A DNA stretch of 64,000 nucleotides from assembly GCA_050999155.1 (NCBI GenBank), contig JBPCPM010000135.1, positions 1 to 64,000 of the forward strand, read 5' to 3'. The position numbers and the translations under genes were made by a program. How positions within the stretch are numbered: the stretch's first letter is position 1; every line of letters starts with the position of its first letter. Below are positions 20,713-29,184 of this stretch, in pieces. This DNA is from JBPCPM01 sp050999155 (GTDB lineage Bacteria > Actinomycetota > Thermoleophilia > Solirubrobacterales > 70-9). The notes below the pieces were generated by a model. The model was given only the letters and a program-made list of their open reading frames with translations. It had not been told where the DNA came from and made no database searches.

Positions 20713-21450
20713 TCAGCGCACGCCGGCGGGCGGCGCGGCGCCGGGCTGCGCCTGTCCGTCGTGCGGGGTGGTCGCGGCGCCGTGTGAGGCAAAGAACTCG
20801 CGCACGCGCTCCATCGCGTCGGCGCGGCCGTCGACTCCGCCGACATCGAGCGGGGGGCCGAAGGCGATCGTCACGTCGTGGCGGCTGCCGTCGTCGGCCC
20901 GCTTGGCCCACCCGTTGCCGACAGGCATCGCCGCGTCGGTCCCGTCCACGTGGACCGGGACCAGGGGGACGTCGTGGCGAGCGGCCAGCACCGCCGCCCC
21001 GGAGCGCAGCTTGCCGACGCTGCCCGTCCGCGAACGCGTGCCCTCGGCGTAGAGCACGAGGTTGCGCCGCTCGGTGGCGATGAGGCGGTCGAGCAGGCTG
21101 CCGCCCTCGGCCAGCGTGCCCTGCCCGCCGCGCTGCACCGGCACGGTGGAGAAGGCGAGCGAGACCGCCATCGCAAGGGAGCGCTTGCCGTAGAAGTAGT
21201 CGGCCGCCGCCGCCACGGATGTCCGGCGGCGCCACGCAGCGGGCAGCGCCCCAAGGATGAGGGGCGTGTCCATGTGGCTTGCGTGGCTGGCCACGAAGAC
21301 CACCGGACCGTCGAGGCCGTCGAGGTGCTCGCGCCCGATCACCGTGCGCCGCGTGTAGGCGCCGACCAGCGGCCGGAAGACGCCGGAGATGATGGCGTCG
21401 CGCGCGTGCTGGGCCAGCGTGGTCCGTGCCCACGGCTGGTCGCCGATCAC
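20713..21450 (-). CDS. 1-acylglycerol-3-phosphate acyltransferase-like (PlsC family)
   Basis: A 245-residue membrane-associated acyltransferase. Motif I HASHMD (HX4D) is at about residue 60, and the phosphate-binding motif EGTRSRTG is at about 130. The hydrophobic VPLVPVHVDGTD region is motif IV-like. It would acylate a lysophosphatidate or a related glycerol phosphate. The GTG at 21450 overlaps the upstream oxidase stop by 4 bp (GTGA), which argues strongly against the longer reading into that gene. The SDR gene follows after 2 bp. Context suggests it acylates the product of the alkyl-DHAP synthase-like enzyme (inference). Confidence 0.87.
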   Translation of the reverse strand: MIGDQPWARTTLAQHARDAIISGVFRPLVGAYTRRTVIGREHLDGLDGPVVFVASHASHMDTPLILGALPAAWRRRTSVAAAADYFYGKRSLAMAVSLAFSTVPVQRGGQGTLAEGGSLLDRLIATERRNLVLYAEGTRSRTGSVGKLRSGAAVLAARHDVPLVPVHVDGTDAAMPVGNGWAKRADDGSRHDVTIAFGPPLDVGGVDGRADAMERVREFFASHGAATTPHDGQAQPGAAPPAGVR

Positions 21451-23096
21451 ACGATCTTTCCCGGGTTGAGGTTGTGGCCCGTATCGACGCCGTCGAACAG
21501 GGACCGCACCATCGCCGCACCGGCCGGCGAGATGTCCTGCTCGAGCCACTCGGCGTGTTCGGTGCCGACCGCGTGGTGGTGCGAGAGCGTCGCGCCGTGG
21601 TCGATGAACGCCTGCTGGATGGCCGACTTGACACGGTCGTACTGGTCGAGCGGCTCCATGTCGGTGCGCGGCTTGATGGCGAAGGTGAAGTACAGGCACG
21701 CACCCGCGTGGTAGGAGTGCGAGAGGTGGGCCATCACGTAGCCGAGCACACCGAGCTCGGTGAAGGCCTCGCGTGCCGCCGCGGTCGTGGCAGCGTGCAC
21801 CTCGGCCAATCGGCTCCAAGGCGCGGAAGTCTCCGAGACGTCGGCGATCGTCCCGCTATCGAGCAGGAAGTCGCGGATGTAGGGCGTGTCGAACTTCTTC
21901 TGGTCGTACAGCTCGCCCGGTCCTCGGCCCACGCACAGCCCCCCGTGGCGCGCGACGATCTGCTTGACCAGCTTGCGGTGCTCGGCGACGTGGCTCTCCG
22001 AGCCCTCGTAGCCGATGAACGACAGGCACATCTGCTCGATGTCGAAGCCCTTGCCCCGGCGCAGGAACGCCTTCAGCGCGGCCGACTGGACCTTGTCGAG
22101 CAGGGTCGGGTCCTTGCGCGTGGCGAAGGAGAACTGCGTCTCGGGCGCGTCGGAGACCCGGGTGATCGAGGGGCTGGCCTCGCTGGCGGCGATGTCGCGC
22201 ATCGCGGCCAGGCCAGACGACCAGTCGGGAAACAGGTACCCGAGGATCAGCCGCTCGGCGGGCAGGGGACGGACGTGGACGGTGGCCTCGGTGATGATCC
22301 CGAGCCGGCCCTCGCTGCCGAGGATCATCTCGCGCACGCTTGGCCCGTTGGAGGCGCTCGGCACCGGCCGGACGGCCAGCCGCCCGTTCGGGGTCACGAC
22401 GCGCAGGCCGCGGGTGAGGTCGCCGATGTCCCCGTAGCGGTCGGACTGCATCCCCGACGAGCGGGTGGCGATCCAGCCGCCGAGGGTCGAGTGGGTGAAG
22501 GAGTCCGGGTAGTGGCCGAACGTGAAGCCGCGCGCGTTGAGCTGGCGTTCGAGGTCCGGCCCGTAGACGCCTGCCTGGACCCGGGCCAGGCGGGAGTGGG
22601 CGTCGACCTCCAGCACCCGGTCGAGTCGCTGCAGGTCGGCGACAACGACCGGCCGGCTCTCACCGGCCGGGGCCTCCACGCTGCCGGAGATGCTGGTGCC
22701 GCCGCCGAAGGGAATGACGACGGCGTCGGCGTCGAGCACCGCCGACATCACAGCGGCGACCTCGTCCTCGTCGGCGGGCCAGACCACCACGTCCGGGAGC
22801 CTCCCGAGCTCTCCGCGACGCTGGAGCACGATGTCGCGCAGGCTCTTGCCTCGGTGGCGGACGATCCGGTCGTGCGCGTCGGTGGACACCGCACCCGCGC
22901 CGACCGCCCCTTCCAGCGACGCTCGAAGGGGCGAGGGAAGGGTCGGCTCGGGGATGTCCAGCTCGTCGAAACCGACCGGCCGGCGCGCGCGCTGGCCGAT
23001 GTCGACCTCAAGGTGCTCTCTGACGAAGGGCCGCAGGTCGGGCTTGTCGTCCGCGGTGAACGCGACATCCTCGAGGCCCCAGCCCCACCACTTCAT
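21447..23096 (-). CDS. Alkyldihydroxyacetonephosphate synthase-like FAD enzyme
   Basis: A 549-residue flavoprotein of the VAO/PCMH family. The FAD-binding domain (about 100-280) has VVIPFGGGTSISGSV and SDRYGDIGDLTRGLRVV. Near residue 505 lies SHHHAVGTEHAEW, the triple-His signature of alkyl-DHAP synthases, which D-lactate and glycolate oxidases lack. AGPS swaps the acyl group of acyl-DHAP for a fatty alcohol, making the ether bond. The ATG at 23096 (MKWWGWG) is chosen because homology begins there. It is first in an operon with PlsC-like and SDR genes, all overlapping or nearly so. An oxidase with another substrate is the main alternative. Confidence 0.8.
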   Translation of the reverse strand: MKWWGWGLEDVAFTADDKPDLRPFVREHLEVDIGQRARRPVGFDELDIPEPTLPSPLRASLEGAVGAGAVSTDAHDRIVRHRGKSLRDIVLQRRGELGRLPDVVVWPADEDEVAAVMSAVLDADAVVIPFGGGTSISGSVEAPAGESRPVVVADLQRLDRVLEVDAHSRLARVQAGVYGPDLERQLNARGFTFGHYPDSFTHSTLGGWIATRSSGMQSDRYGDIGDLTRGLRVVTPNGRLAVRPVPSASNGPSVREMILGSEGRLGIITEATVHVRPLPAERLILGYLFPDWSSGLAAMRDIAASEASPSITRVSDAPETQFSFATRKDPTLLDKVQSAALKAFLRRGKGFDIEQMCLSFIGYEGSESHVAEHRKLVKQIVARHGGLCVGRGPGELYDQKKFDTPYIRDFLLDSGTIADVSETSAPWSRLAEVHAATTAAAREAFTELGVLGYVMAHLSHSYHAGACLYFTFAIKPRTDMEPLDQYDRVKSAIQQAFIDHGATLSHHHAVGTEHAEWLEQDISPAGAAMVRSLFDGVDTGHNLNPGKIV

Positions 23097-23315
23097 CCCC
23101 GTGCCGCGGTCCCCGGCCGGCGAGGTACCGGCCCGGGCGTCGGGGGCGTGGTGGGGTCCGGTGGTGGCGGTCAACGGTTCGGTCGCGGTGCTGAGGGGGG
23201 GTGCGGAGGGTCCCCGCACGCCGTCCAGGGCCGGGCGGATCCGCCGGCGCCCCCGCAGACACCGGCCTGCGGCCAGCCTACCGCCCGCACGGGAGGCCCG
23301 CTGAGCTCGGCGGGT

Positions 23316-23350
23316 GTCCCGCGGGGAGCAGAGGTGCGGCTCCGCGGGAC
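23316..23350 (-). terminator. Hairpin after ccmH
   Basis: Arms GTCCCGCGG (23316-23324) and CCGCGGGAC (23342-23350), starting 17 bp past the ccmH stop on the minus strand. There is no T tract. The rest of the 23097-23366 gap shows no gene. Confidence 0.4.
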
Positions 23351-23366
23351 CCCGAGCCGCGGACCG

Positions 23367-23846
23367 TTAGAGGTCGTAGCGGGCCATGTCGGCCCGCAGC
23401 CGTTCGTCGTCGTCGGAGGTCAGCGCAGGCCCCTCGGACGGTCGCGGGCCCGGGTCGCGGCGCCAGCGGCGGGCGGCCACCATCAGCGCCCCGGCGGCGA
23501 CGACGAGCCCGACGCCGGGCACCAGCCAGGCGGCCAGGTCGAATCCGTGGGTGTCGGGTACGGCCAGGACCTCGGGCCCGTACTCGGCCACGAGCGCATC
23601 CTTGACCTCCTGCTTGGTGGCGCCGTTGGCGATCAGGCGCTGGATGAACACCCGCTCGCGCTCGGCCTGCGGGGCCTCGGAGAGCCCCAGTAGCGTGCCG
23701 CAGATCGGGCACATGACCTCGTCTTCGATGTCGGTCAGCGAGGTGCGCGGCTCCTCGGCGGCCCGGGCGCCGGCTGGGGCGAGCAGCAGCGCGCACAGCA
23801 GGCCGGCGAGCAGCAGGCGAAGGCCCGACCGGCGCCGCGTGCTCAT
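23367..23846 (-). CDS. ccmH: Cytochrome c-type biogenesis protein CcmH
   Basis: A 159-residue membrane protein of the CcmH/CycL family, which reduces apocytochrome c before haem attachment. A signal sequence (residues 9-30) precedes the redox motif MCPICGTLLGLSEAPQ (Cys at about 47 and 50) and the three-helix domain ending EVKDALVAEYGPEVLA. One transmembrane helix follows (about residues 105-125) and then a charged cytoplasmic tail. The motif CPxC differs from the LRCxxC of proteobacterial CcmH but is typical of actinobacterial forms. The ATG overlaps the thioredoxin gene by 4 bp. The partner ccmE, ccmF and CcmI-like genes lie 10 kb away. Confidence 0.9.
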   Translation of the reverse strand: MSTRRRSGLRLLLAGLLCALLLAPAGARAAEEPRTSLTDIEDEVMCPICGTLLGLSEAPQAERERVFIQRLIANGATKQEVKDALVAEYGPEVLAVPDTHGFDLAAWLVPGVGLVVAAGALMVAARRWRRDPGPRPSEGPALTSDDDERLRADMARYDL

Positions 23847-24394
23847 GGCGTTGCCCTCTGGCCCCGGGTGATGGCCGGTTCCACGAACCGCTCGAGGTAG
23901 GCCTCGTCGACCGGGCCACGCCGGATCAGCGCGATCCGCCCCTGCGGGTTGACCAGGAACGATTCGGGGAAGCCGGTCATGGCGAACGCCTCGGTGCGCT
24001 CGCCGTCGGCGTCCCGGAGGATGGGGAACGTCAGGTCGTAGCGGTCGACGAACGCCCGCGCGTCGCCGGTCAGGTCCTGCGAGTTGACCCCGAGCACGGT
24101 GAAGTTGTCGTCGCGGTGTTGGTCGTGGAATTTCTGGAGGGCGGGGGACTCGGTGCGGCACGGCCCACACCACGAGGCCCAGAAGTTCACGAGCACCCAC
24201 TGGCCCCGGTACTGGCCGATCGTGCCGGTGCCCGAGCCGTCGAGCTGGGGGAGGGTCTTATCGGGCGCCGGCTCTCCGAGCTCCAGCGAGCCGCCCTCCG
24301 CGTTGATCACGCCGAAGGTCAGCAGGGCGACGACCAGCAGCGCGGCGGCGACGCCGAGAACCGGGAGCGGGCGGATCCGAGGCTTGGCCTCCAT
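23843..24394 (-). CDS. ccmG: TlpA/CcmG-type thiol-disulfide oxidoreductase
   Basis: A 183-residue membrane-tethered thioredoxin-like protein. One N-terminal helix (residues 11-30) is followed by the TlpA fold with the active site NFWASWCGPCRTESP at about residue 72, the loop VLGVNSQD, and the cis-Pro region MTGFPESFLVN. With ccmH it would keep cytochrome c haem-binding Cys reduced. The ATG at 24394 is chosen because a -10 hexamer ends 6 nt before it, and an upstream in-frame start would add only basic low-complexity residues. It overlaps ccmH (ATGA). Confidence 0.9.
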   Translation of the reverse strand: MEAKPRIRPLPVLGVAAALLVVALLTFGVINAEGGSLELGEPAPDKTLPQLDGSGTGTIGQYRGQWVLVNFWASWCGPCRTESPALQKFHDQHRDDNFTVLGVNSQDLTGDARAFVDRYDLTFPILRDADGERTEAFAMTGFPESFLVNPQGRIALIRRGPVDEAYLERFVEPAITRGQRATP

Positions 24395-24400
24395 GCCCGA

Positions 24401-24406
24401 AGCGTA
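24401..24406 (-). promoter_or_regulatory. -10 hexamer of leaderless ccmGH promoter
   Basis: TACGCT on the minus strand, 6 nt before the ATG at 24394. Confidence 0.5.
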
Positions 24407-24499
24407 GAGATCGACCGTCCTCGCCCGGCGAGCCGGGCCGCCGGACCGGACCGGCGAGGCGAACGGCGTGCCGGTGCGCACCTACAATGCGACTCCAGC

Positions 24500-24572
24500 G
24501 CGGACGTAGCTCAGTTGGTAGAGCGTCGGCTTCCCAAGCCGAAGGTCGCGGGTTCGACCCCCGTCGTCCGCT
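24500..24572 (+). tRNA. tRNA-Gly (anticodon CCC)
   Basis: A 73-nt cloverleaf. The acceptor GCGGACG pairs with CGTCCGC, the D arm is GCTCAGTTGGTAGAGC, and the anticodon stem TCGGC/GCCGA carries the loop TTCCCAA with anticodon CCC. The T arm has GGTTCGACC. The discriminator is T and CCA is not encoded. It reads GGG codons. Confidence 0.97.
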
Positions 24573-24620
24573 TGCGCGCCGGGTTCACCGGGTAGGGGCC
24601 CGGCTGCGCCGCTCGCGGCG

Positions 24621-25046
24621 TCAGTCCCCGAGCAGGCCGGCCAGGCTCATCATGTCGGGCACGACGTGCGGGGGCGCGTGCGCCTCGGAGAACGCCGCGT
24701 CGGCGGATACCAGCGCTGTTGCGCCCACGTCGGCGGCAGCGGCGCACAGCACGGCATCGAAGGCTCCGAGCCTGGTGCTGCGCTCGAAGAGCGCCAAGCC
24801 GCGCTCGAGCGCTTCGGGGGTGATCGGGAGCAGGGGCTCGAGCAACTCCGTGTAGTCGCGGCCCAAGCTGGCGGCGTCCCGCCGGTTGCGGCGGCGGACA
24901 TGGACGAACTCCTGAATCACCTCGACCGAGGTGGTTGCCTCGACCCGGCCGTCGGCGATCGCGGTGATCAGGGTGCGGCAGGGGTCACGGAAGCGGTGGC
25001 CGGCGCCCTTGGCGTACACGAGGACGGTCGTGTCAAGGACGATCAT
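24621..25046 (-). CDS. vapC: PIN-domain toxin (VapC-like), second module
   Basis: A 141-residue PIN-domain ribonuclease. The acidic metal-binding residues are in place: Asp in [12 protein letters not shown], Glu in [12 protein letters not shown], Asp in [14 protein letters not shown], and Asp in [10 protein letters not shown]. It overlaps the upstream RHH antitoxin by 4 bp. The toxin differs in sequence from the one at 11556-11975, so the modules are not recent duplicates. It ends 48 bp from tRNA-Gly on the other strand. Confidence 0.88.
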   Translation of the reverse strand: MIVLDTTVLVYAKGAGHRFRDPCRTLITAIADGRVEATTSVEVIQEFVHVRRRNRRDAASLGRDYTELLEPLLPITPEALERGLALFERSTRLGAFDAVLCAAAADVGATALVSADAAFSEAHAPPHVVPDMMSLAGLLGD

Positions 25047-25297
25047 CCGTGCCGGGCGCGAGCCGCCTCGAGCTCCTCCCGGAGGTCGGACGGATCGGGG
25101 GCGGGCATGTCCGGCGCGTCGAGCAACCGCCGCCCCGCTGCCTGCCGGCGGCCGGCCGGGGCGGCGACACCGCGATCGATCGCCTCGCGCACGACAGTGG
25201 CTACCGATACCCCTCGTTCACGCGCGACCGCAGCGATTCGCTCATGGCGCTCTTCGTCGAGCAGGATCTGCAGACGTCGCTCCAGTGGCATGCTCAT
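25043..25297 (-). CDS. vapB: Ribbon-helix-helix antitoxin (VapB-like)
   Basis: An 84-residue protein with an N-terminal ribbon-helix-helix fold: strand [11 protein letters not shown], helix [12 protein letters not shown], turn, then helix [12 protein letters not shown]. The C-terminal part is acidic and basic mixed and would wrap the toxin. The ATG at 25297 is preferred because AAAGGAG lies 6-12 nt upstream on the minus strand. The RHH dimer would repress its own operon. Confidence 0.85.
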   Translation of the reverse strand: MSMPLERRLQILLDEERHERIAAVARERGVSVATVVREAIDRGVAAPAGRRQAAGRRLLDAPDMPAPDPSDLREELEAARARHG

Positions 25298-25411
25298 ATC
25301 GCTCCTTTGGAGTCGGGGACCGATTCGGCAGACCGGCCTTCTCCCGAATCGGTGGCGCCCGGGACGCGGGATCGGAGCCGCTGGCCCCGTTGGTGCGCGA
25401 AGATCGCTTCG

Positions 25412-25864
25412 ATGAGCGCCCCCGACCCGGCTCCAGACGACCAGCCCGGACGCGCGGACTACCTCCACATCCACCCCCTGTCCACCCGCTGGAACGACAA
25501 CGACGTCTACGGGCACGTCAACAACGTCGAGTACTACGCCTTCTTCGACACGGTGATCAACTCGTGGCTGATCTCCCAGGGTGGCCTGGACATCCACGGC
25601 GGCGACGTGATCGGGCTGTGCGTCGAATCGCACTGCGCCTACCGGGAGGCCATCAGCTTCCCCGAGACGATCGAGGTCGGGCTGCGGGTCGGCCACCTGG
25701 GCACGTCGAGCGTGCGGTACGAGCTCGGGATCTTCCGCGCCGGCGCCGAGGAGGCCGGGGCCGACGGATGGTTCGTCCACGTGTTCGTCGACGCCGAAAC
25801 CCGCCGCCCGGTCGAGATGCCCGCCCGTCTGCGCGACGCGCTCGAACGGCTGCAGACCGGATAG
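25412..25864 (+). CDS. Acyl-CoA thioesterase, 4HBT hotdog fold
   Basis: A 150-residue hotdog-fold thioesterase of the 4-hydroxybenzoyl-CoA/YbgC type. The signature [23 protein letters not shown] contains the catalytic Asp (residues 25-48). The central helix and the strand [20 protein letters not shown] follow. It hydrolyses acyl-CoA in the cytoplasm; chain preference is unknown. The ATG at 25412 is chosen because homology starts shortly after it. It lies 12 bp from the convergent phoD stop. Confidence 0.88.
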   Translation: MSAPDPAPDDQPGRADYLHIHPLSTRWNDNDVYGHVNNVEYYAFFDTVINSWLISQGGLDIHGGDVIGLCVESHCAYREAISFPETIEVGLRVGHLGTSSVRYELGIFRAGAEEAGADGWFVHVFVDAETRRPVEMPARLRDALERLQTG

Positions 25865-25876
25865 CCGCGGCCGGGC

Positions 25877-27583
25877 CTACAGCGACGGAACCTTGACCGT
25901 CGGCCCCGTGGGCCCCTCCACCACGCCTCCCTGCACCTGGACCCGCGGATCGTCGCGGGCCACGGTGAAGCCCTGCAGGGTGCGGATCGGGCTGGTGCGC
26001 TGCATCGTCGATCCGGGAGCGCGGAACTGCACGCGCAACTCGTCGGGCCGGGCCTCGATGACGCCGTAGCCCCGGGAATCCTGCTCGTTGTATTTGATGT
26101 GGGGATTGAACAGCTGGACGTTCTCGGTGAGCACGCCGATGGCCTCCTGCTCGGAACCCGTGACCTCCTGGGAGGCGACGGTGCTGGGGATGCCCAGCGA
26201 CGTCGCCGAGCCGCACACGAACTCGGTGGCCACCGGATCCGGGCTGCCGGTGTTGTCCTGGCGGCCGGTGGGCGAGACATCGCCCGCGAAAAACGTGTGG
26301 ATGTCGCCGGTGAGAAACGAGACGTTGTCCACGCCCTTGTCGCGGACATGCCCGAGGATCTCGGCCCGCTCGGCCTGGTAGCCGTCCCACTGGTCGGGGT
26401 TGAGCTCGTTGCCGTTGGGGAGGTCCAGGGACATGATCATCACCTGGTTGCCGACTAGCTTCCACGTCGCCCGAGAGCTTTCCAGGCCGCCCTTGAGCCA
26501 GTTCTTCTGGGTGCGGCCGAGCAGGGTCCGGCCCGGCTCCTCGGCCTCGGGGCAGGGCACGGCGAGCTGGTCGCCGCACGGCTGGTCGTCGCGGTACTGG
26601 CGCTGGTCGAGCAGGAACAGGTCGGCGTTGCCGCCGAGCCCGAGCTTGCGGTAGATGCGGTTCTCGTCGCCGGCGATCCGGCACTGGGGCATCCACTCGA
26701 AGTAGGCGAGGTAGCCGACCCGTTTGCGCTCGACGATTCCGACCCGGCGATCGTCGGTGGCCTCGCCAGGTTCGTCGCCAGCGTAGTTGTCCTCGACCTC
26801 GTGGTCGTCCCAGATCCCGATGATCGGATGGGCGGCACGCATCGCCTGGAGGTTCTCGTCGGTGTGGTAGAGCCGGTACTTGGAGCGGTACTCGTCGAGG
26901 GTCTGGACCTCGCCGTCGTTGTTGGCCCCCGTCGTGTCCTTGCGGTCGGAAGGGCCCTGGTAGAAGGTCTTCTCGTAGATGTAGTCACCGAGGCAGACCA
27001 CGAGATCGAGGTCCTCCTCGGCGATCCCGGCCTGGGCCGTGTAGTAGCCGGCCTGGTAGTCCTGGCAGGAGAACACGCCGATCCGCACCGGCTCGAGCGA
27101 GTTCGCCGGGCGGGCGGTGCGGAACTTGCCGACGCGCGACTCCGATGTGCGTGTCGTGAAGCGGTAGTAGTACTGCTCGCCCGCCTTCAGGCCCCGCACG
27201 CGGTGGTAGACCGCGAAGTCGCGCGCGACCGACGCCCACGGCCGCCGGCGGTAGACGACCCGCTGGAACTCAGGGTCGGTCGCGACCTCGACGGTTACCC
27301 GGCGCGTTGACTCGAAGCCGTCCAGCCGCGTCCACAGGCTCACGGCCGACTGGCTCGGCTGCCCTGAGGCCACCCCGTGCAGGAAGGCGCCCCCGGAGGC
27401 CAGCGGCGGGGTCTTGGCGAGGGTCTTCGGCCGGTTGCACGACTTCAGGACCCCGAGCGGATCCGTGGCGATCACGCCTCCCACGCAGCCCAGCTGCAGG
27501 AACGCTCGGCGGTCGATCTCCCGGTCGAGGAGCTCGAGGTCATCGAGCTCGCGGCTGCTGGGCTTGCGGATCTTCTCTGCCAT
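25877..27583 (-). CDS. phoD: PhoD-family alkaline phosphatase/phosphodiesterase, Tat-exported
   Basis: A 568-residue secreted metallophosphatase. The N-terminus has a twin-arginine motif, DRRAFLQLG at about residue 22, followed by a hydrophobic stretch. A PhoD N-terminal Ig-like domain (50-150) leads into the catalytic domain with GVFSCQDYQAG, LVVCLGDYIYE, IGIWDDHEVEDNYAGD and FLTGDIHTFFAGD. The enzyme uses iron and calcium to release phosphate from phosphomono- and diesters. The ATG at 27583 has AAGGAGAGG 8 nt upstream, so an in-frame earlier start is rejected. No PHO-box-like repeat was recognised. Confidence 0.93.
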   Translation of the reverse strand: MAEKIRKPSSRELDDLELLDREIDRRAFLQLGCVGGVIATDPLGVLKSCNRPKTLAKTPPLASGGAFLHGVASGQPSQSAVSLWTRLDGFESTRRVTVEVATDPEFQRVVYRRRPWASVARDFAVYHRVRGLKAGEQYYYRFTTRTSESRVGKFRTARPANSLEPVRIGVFSCQDYQAGYYTAQAGIAEEDLDLVVCLGDYIYEKTFYQGPSDRKDTTGANNDGEVQTLDEYRSKYRLYHTDENLQAMRAAHPIIGIWDDHEVEDNYAGDEPGEATDDRRVGIVERKRVGYLAYFEWMPQCRIAGDENRIYRKLGLGGNADLFLLDQRQYRDDQPCGDQLAVPCPEAEEPGRTLLGRTQKNWLKGGLESSRATWKLVGNQVMIMSLDLPNGNELNPDQWDGYQAERAEILGHVRDKGVDNVSFLTGDIHTFFAGDVSPTGRQDNTGSPDPVATEFVCGSATSLGIPSTVASQEVTGSEQEAIGVLTENVQLFNPHIKYNEQDSRGYGVIEARPDELRVQFRAPGSTMQRTSPIRTLQGFTVARDDPRVQVQGGVVEGPTGPTVKVPSL

Positions 27584-27703
27584 GTGCGTCCTCTCCTTGA
27601 CGTGCCGGACGGCCACCGTATGTGGGACCGGGGGGCCGGTGTGTCACCAACCGGTGAAACGGCCGACGACCCGGGGTGGCGCCCCGGGTCGTAGAACGGT
27701 GTG

Positions 27704-28145
27704 ATGGACGACCCGGTGCCCGCCACCCACCTCGACCCACGAGGCCCTGCGACCAGCGCGGTCGAATGGGCCGTCGGGTTCGCGGCCGGATTGGCGCTGC
27801 GCTCGCGCTGGGCGATGCTCTTGGCACCGGTGGCGTTCGCCGCCGTCTTCGAGCTGGTCCGGATCCGCGTCGACGGCCCGACCGTGGACGGCATCCATCT
27901 CAGTACCTACGGCGTGCTCGCCCTCGTCGTCGGTCGGGGCATCCATGGGATGCTCGCGTTGTTGACATCGGGACCGGGCAGATGGTCAGTCCGCGCGCGA
28001 CCGACCGCATCTTCTACGAGGACACGAGCTCGTGGTCCTCGAGACCTCGGGCCACCGGCCGCTGTTCGAGCAGCCAAAGGAGTTCACCGAGGCGATGGCG
28101 GACACGGTGCTGGGTGCCCCGGTCGGGGACCGGTCGCCGAAATAG
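27704..28145 (+). pseudogene. Decayed alpha/beta hydrolase with N-terminal membrane domain
   Basis: Residues 1-90 from the ATG at 27704 encode two hydrophobic helices (EWAVGFAAGLALRSRWAMLL; STYGVLALVVGRGIHGMLALL) like the membrane domain that precedes some actinobacterial hydrolases. After about 27965 coherence is lost in this frame. A neighbouring frame gives SPRATDRIFYED, and a third gives LVVLETSGHRPLFEQP to TAG at 28143-28145, which is the C-terminal His motif of an alpha/beta hydrolase. The catalytic Ser region is missing altogether. This fits a large internal deletion plus at least two frameshifts. A sequencing error could explain a shift but not the deletion. Confidence 0.7.
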
Positions 28146-28203
28146 GACGCCGCAGCGCCCGCAGGAGTTCCTGCAAGCGCCGCCGAAAGCCCGACCACGC
28201 TGC

Positions 28204-28209
28204 TACAGT
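28204..28209 (+). promoter_or_regulatory. -10 hexamer before first c-di-AMP riboswitch
   Basis: TACAGT. A start 6-7 nt later falls at the first base of the aptamer. Confidence 0.4.
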
Positions 28210-28215
28210 GCGGCG

Positions 28216-28342
28216 CGTCCGCTGAGTCCCCTCCGGTCTTCCGGGGGGAGCGGGGGAACCAGTCAGTCGGGGCGAATCGCGGCCCATTCCGCGTAGCGCA
28301 GCTCTTTCGGCGCGAGCCCGTCAGCTAACCCCGTAGGCGTCC
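28216..28342 (+). promoter_or_regulatory. ydaO-yuaA (cyclic di-AMP) riboswitch
   Basis: Conserved blocks in order: CGCTGAGTCCC, a hairpin, GCGGGGGAACC, GGGGCGAATCGC, a variable stem, then GCGCGAGCCCGTCAGCTAACC and CCGTAGGCGT. These match the ydaO-yuaA class. The start ATG at 28354 lies about 11 nt after the last block with no free ribosome site, so ligand binding probably blocks initiation (inference). The class is known to switch genes off when c-di-AMP is high. Confidence 0.93.
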
Positions 28343-28353
28343 GAACGAGCACG

Positions 28354-29055
28354 ATGGACACCGATTTTCGACACCGACCGATTCTGCATGCGTGCCTCGC
28401 TGCGCTCGTTGCCTGCGTGCTCGCCGTCCTCGCCCTGTCGGCCGGCGGCTCCGAAGAGTTCGGGACGGCTGTCGCGACAGCCGCGGCGCCGAGCGCCACG
28501 GCCAGCGAGCACTCCAGCTTCCAGTTGCGCGCCGGGGCCAGCAAGCTCGGGGCCCGTGTGCTCACGCGCGGAGACCGCGGCCGCGACGTCCGGGTGCTCC
28601 AGGGGATCCTGCGGGCCAAGCGGTTCGGACCCAAGCGTCTGAACTCGCGCTTCGACTCCTACACCGCGCGGAGCGTGCGCAGATTCCAGCGCGCCATGGG
28701 CATCGAGGTCGATGGCGTCGTCGGCCCGGGGACGGCCCGGGCGCTAAAGTCGCGGATGACCGCCTCGACGGCCACCTGGTACGGCCCCGGCCTATACGGC
28801 AACACGACCGCCTGCGGCCACACGCTCAAGCGCGGGACTGTGGGCGTCGCCCACCGGTCGCTGCCCTGCGGCACCATGGTCACCGTCGCCTACGCGGGCC
28901 GGTACGTGAGGGCCAAGGTCATCGACCGCGGTCCGTACACCAAGGGCGTGCGCTGGGATCTCACCCAGCGCCTGGCCGAGAAGCTCAACATGCGCGCGAC
29001 CAAGCGCGTCCGCACCGTGCACCTGCGCCCCGGCGGTACGACCACCGGGCGCTAG
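28354..29055 (+). CDS. Secreted peptidoglycan-binding and RlpA-like DPBB protein
   Basis: A 233-residue exported protein. A signal segment (residues 9-31) is followed by a PG_binding_1 domain (about 70-130; GDRGRDVRVLQGIL, SVRRFQRAMGIEVDGVVGPGT). The C-terminal double-psi beta-barrel of RlpA type (about 137-215) has ATWYGPGLYG, TACGHTL, VAHRSLPCGTMV and AKVIDRGPY. Two Cys in the barrel could form a disulfide. RlpA-fold proteins cut glycan strands lacking stem peptides. A c-di-AMP riboswitch in its leader links it to turgor control. A close paralogue with the same layout lies at 40301-41038. Confidence 0.88.
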   Translation: MDTDFRHRPILHACLAALVACVLAVLALSAGGSEEFGTAVATAAAPSATASEHSSFQLRAGASKLGARVLTRGDRGRDVRVLQGILRAKRFGPKRLNSRFDSYTARSVRRFQRAMGIEVDGVVGPGTARALKSRMTASTATWYGPGLYGNTTACGHTLKRGTVGVAHRSLPCGTMVTVAYAGRYVRAKVIDRGPYTKGVRWDLTQRLAEKLNMRATKRVRTVHLRPGGTTTGR

Positions 29056-29172
29056 ATCGCCGGACGGGGGAGGGTCAGGACCGCAACGTCCCGTCGTGGT
29101 CGGGCCGCGCATCCGGGGTTCCTGCGGGTGGCATCGGGGCTCGGTGCGATTGGCGGGTGGCGCCTCGCGGAG

Positions 29173-29178
29173 TAGGGT
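29173..29178 (+). promoter_or_regulatory. -10 hexamer of leaderless promoter for SQR-like gene
   Basis: TAGGGT, then 6 nt, then GTG at 29185. Confidence 0.5.
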
Positions 29179-29184
29179 TGGGTC

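Noticed and set aside
20711..21703. A 670-codon reading joining the SDR to upstream sequence
   Set aside because: The extra part is antisense-like frame over the acyltransferase; homology starts at GTG 20710.
21426..23693. 755-codon plus-strand frame opposite the AGPS-like gene
   Set aside because: Shadow of a conserved flavoprotein gene; composition is typical antisense.
24500..24620. Attachment site or integrated element at tRNA-Gly
   Set aside because: No repeat of the tRNA 3' end and no integrase nearby; the adjacent VapBC pair alone is not evidence of an element.
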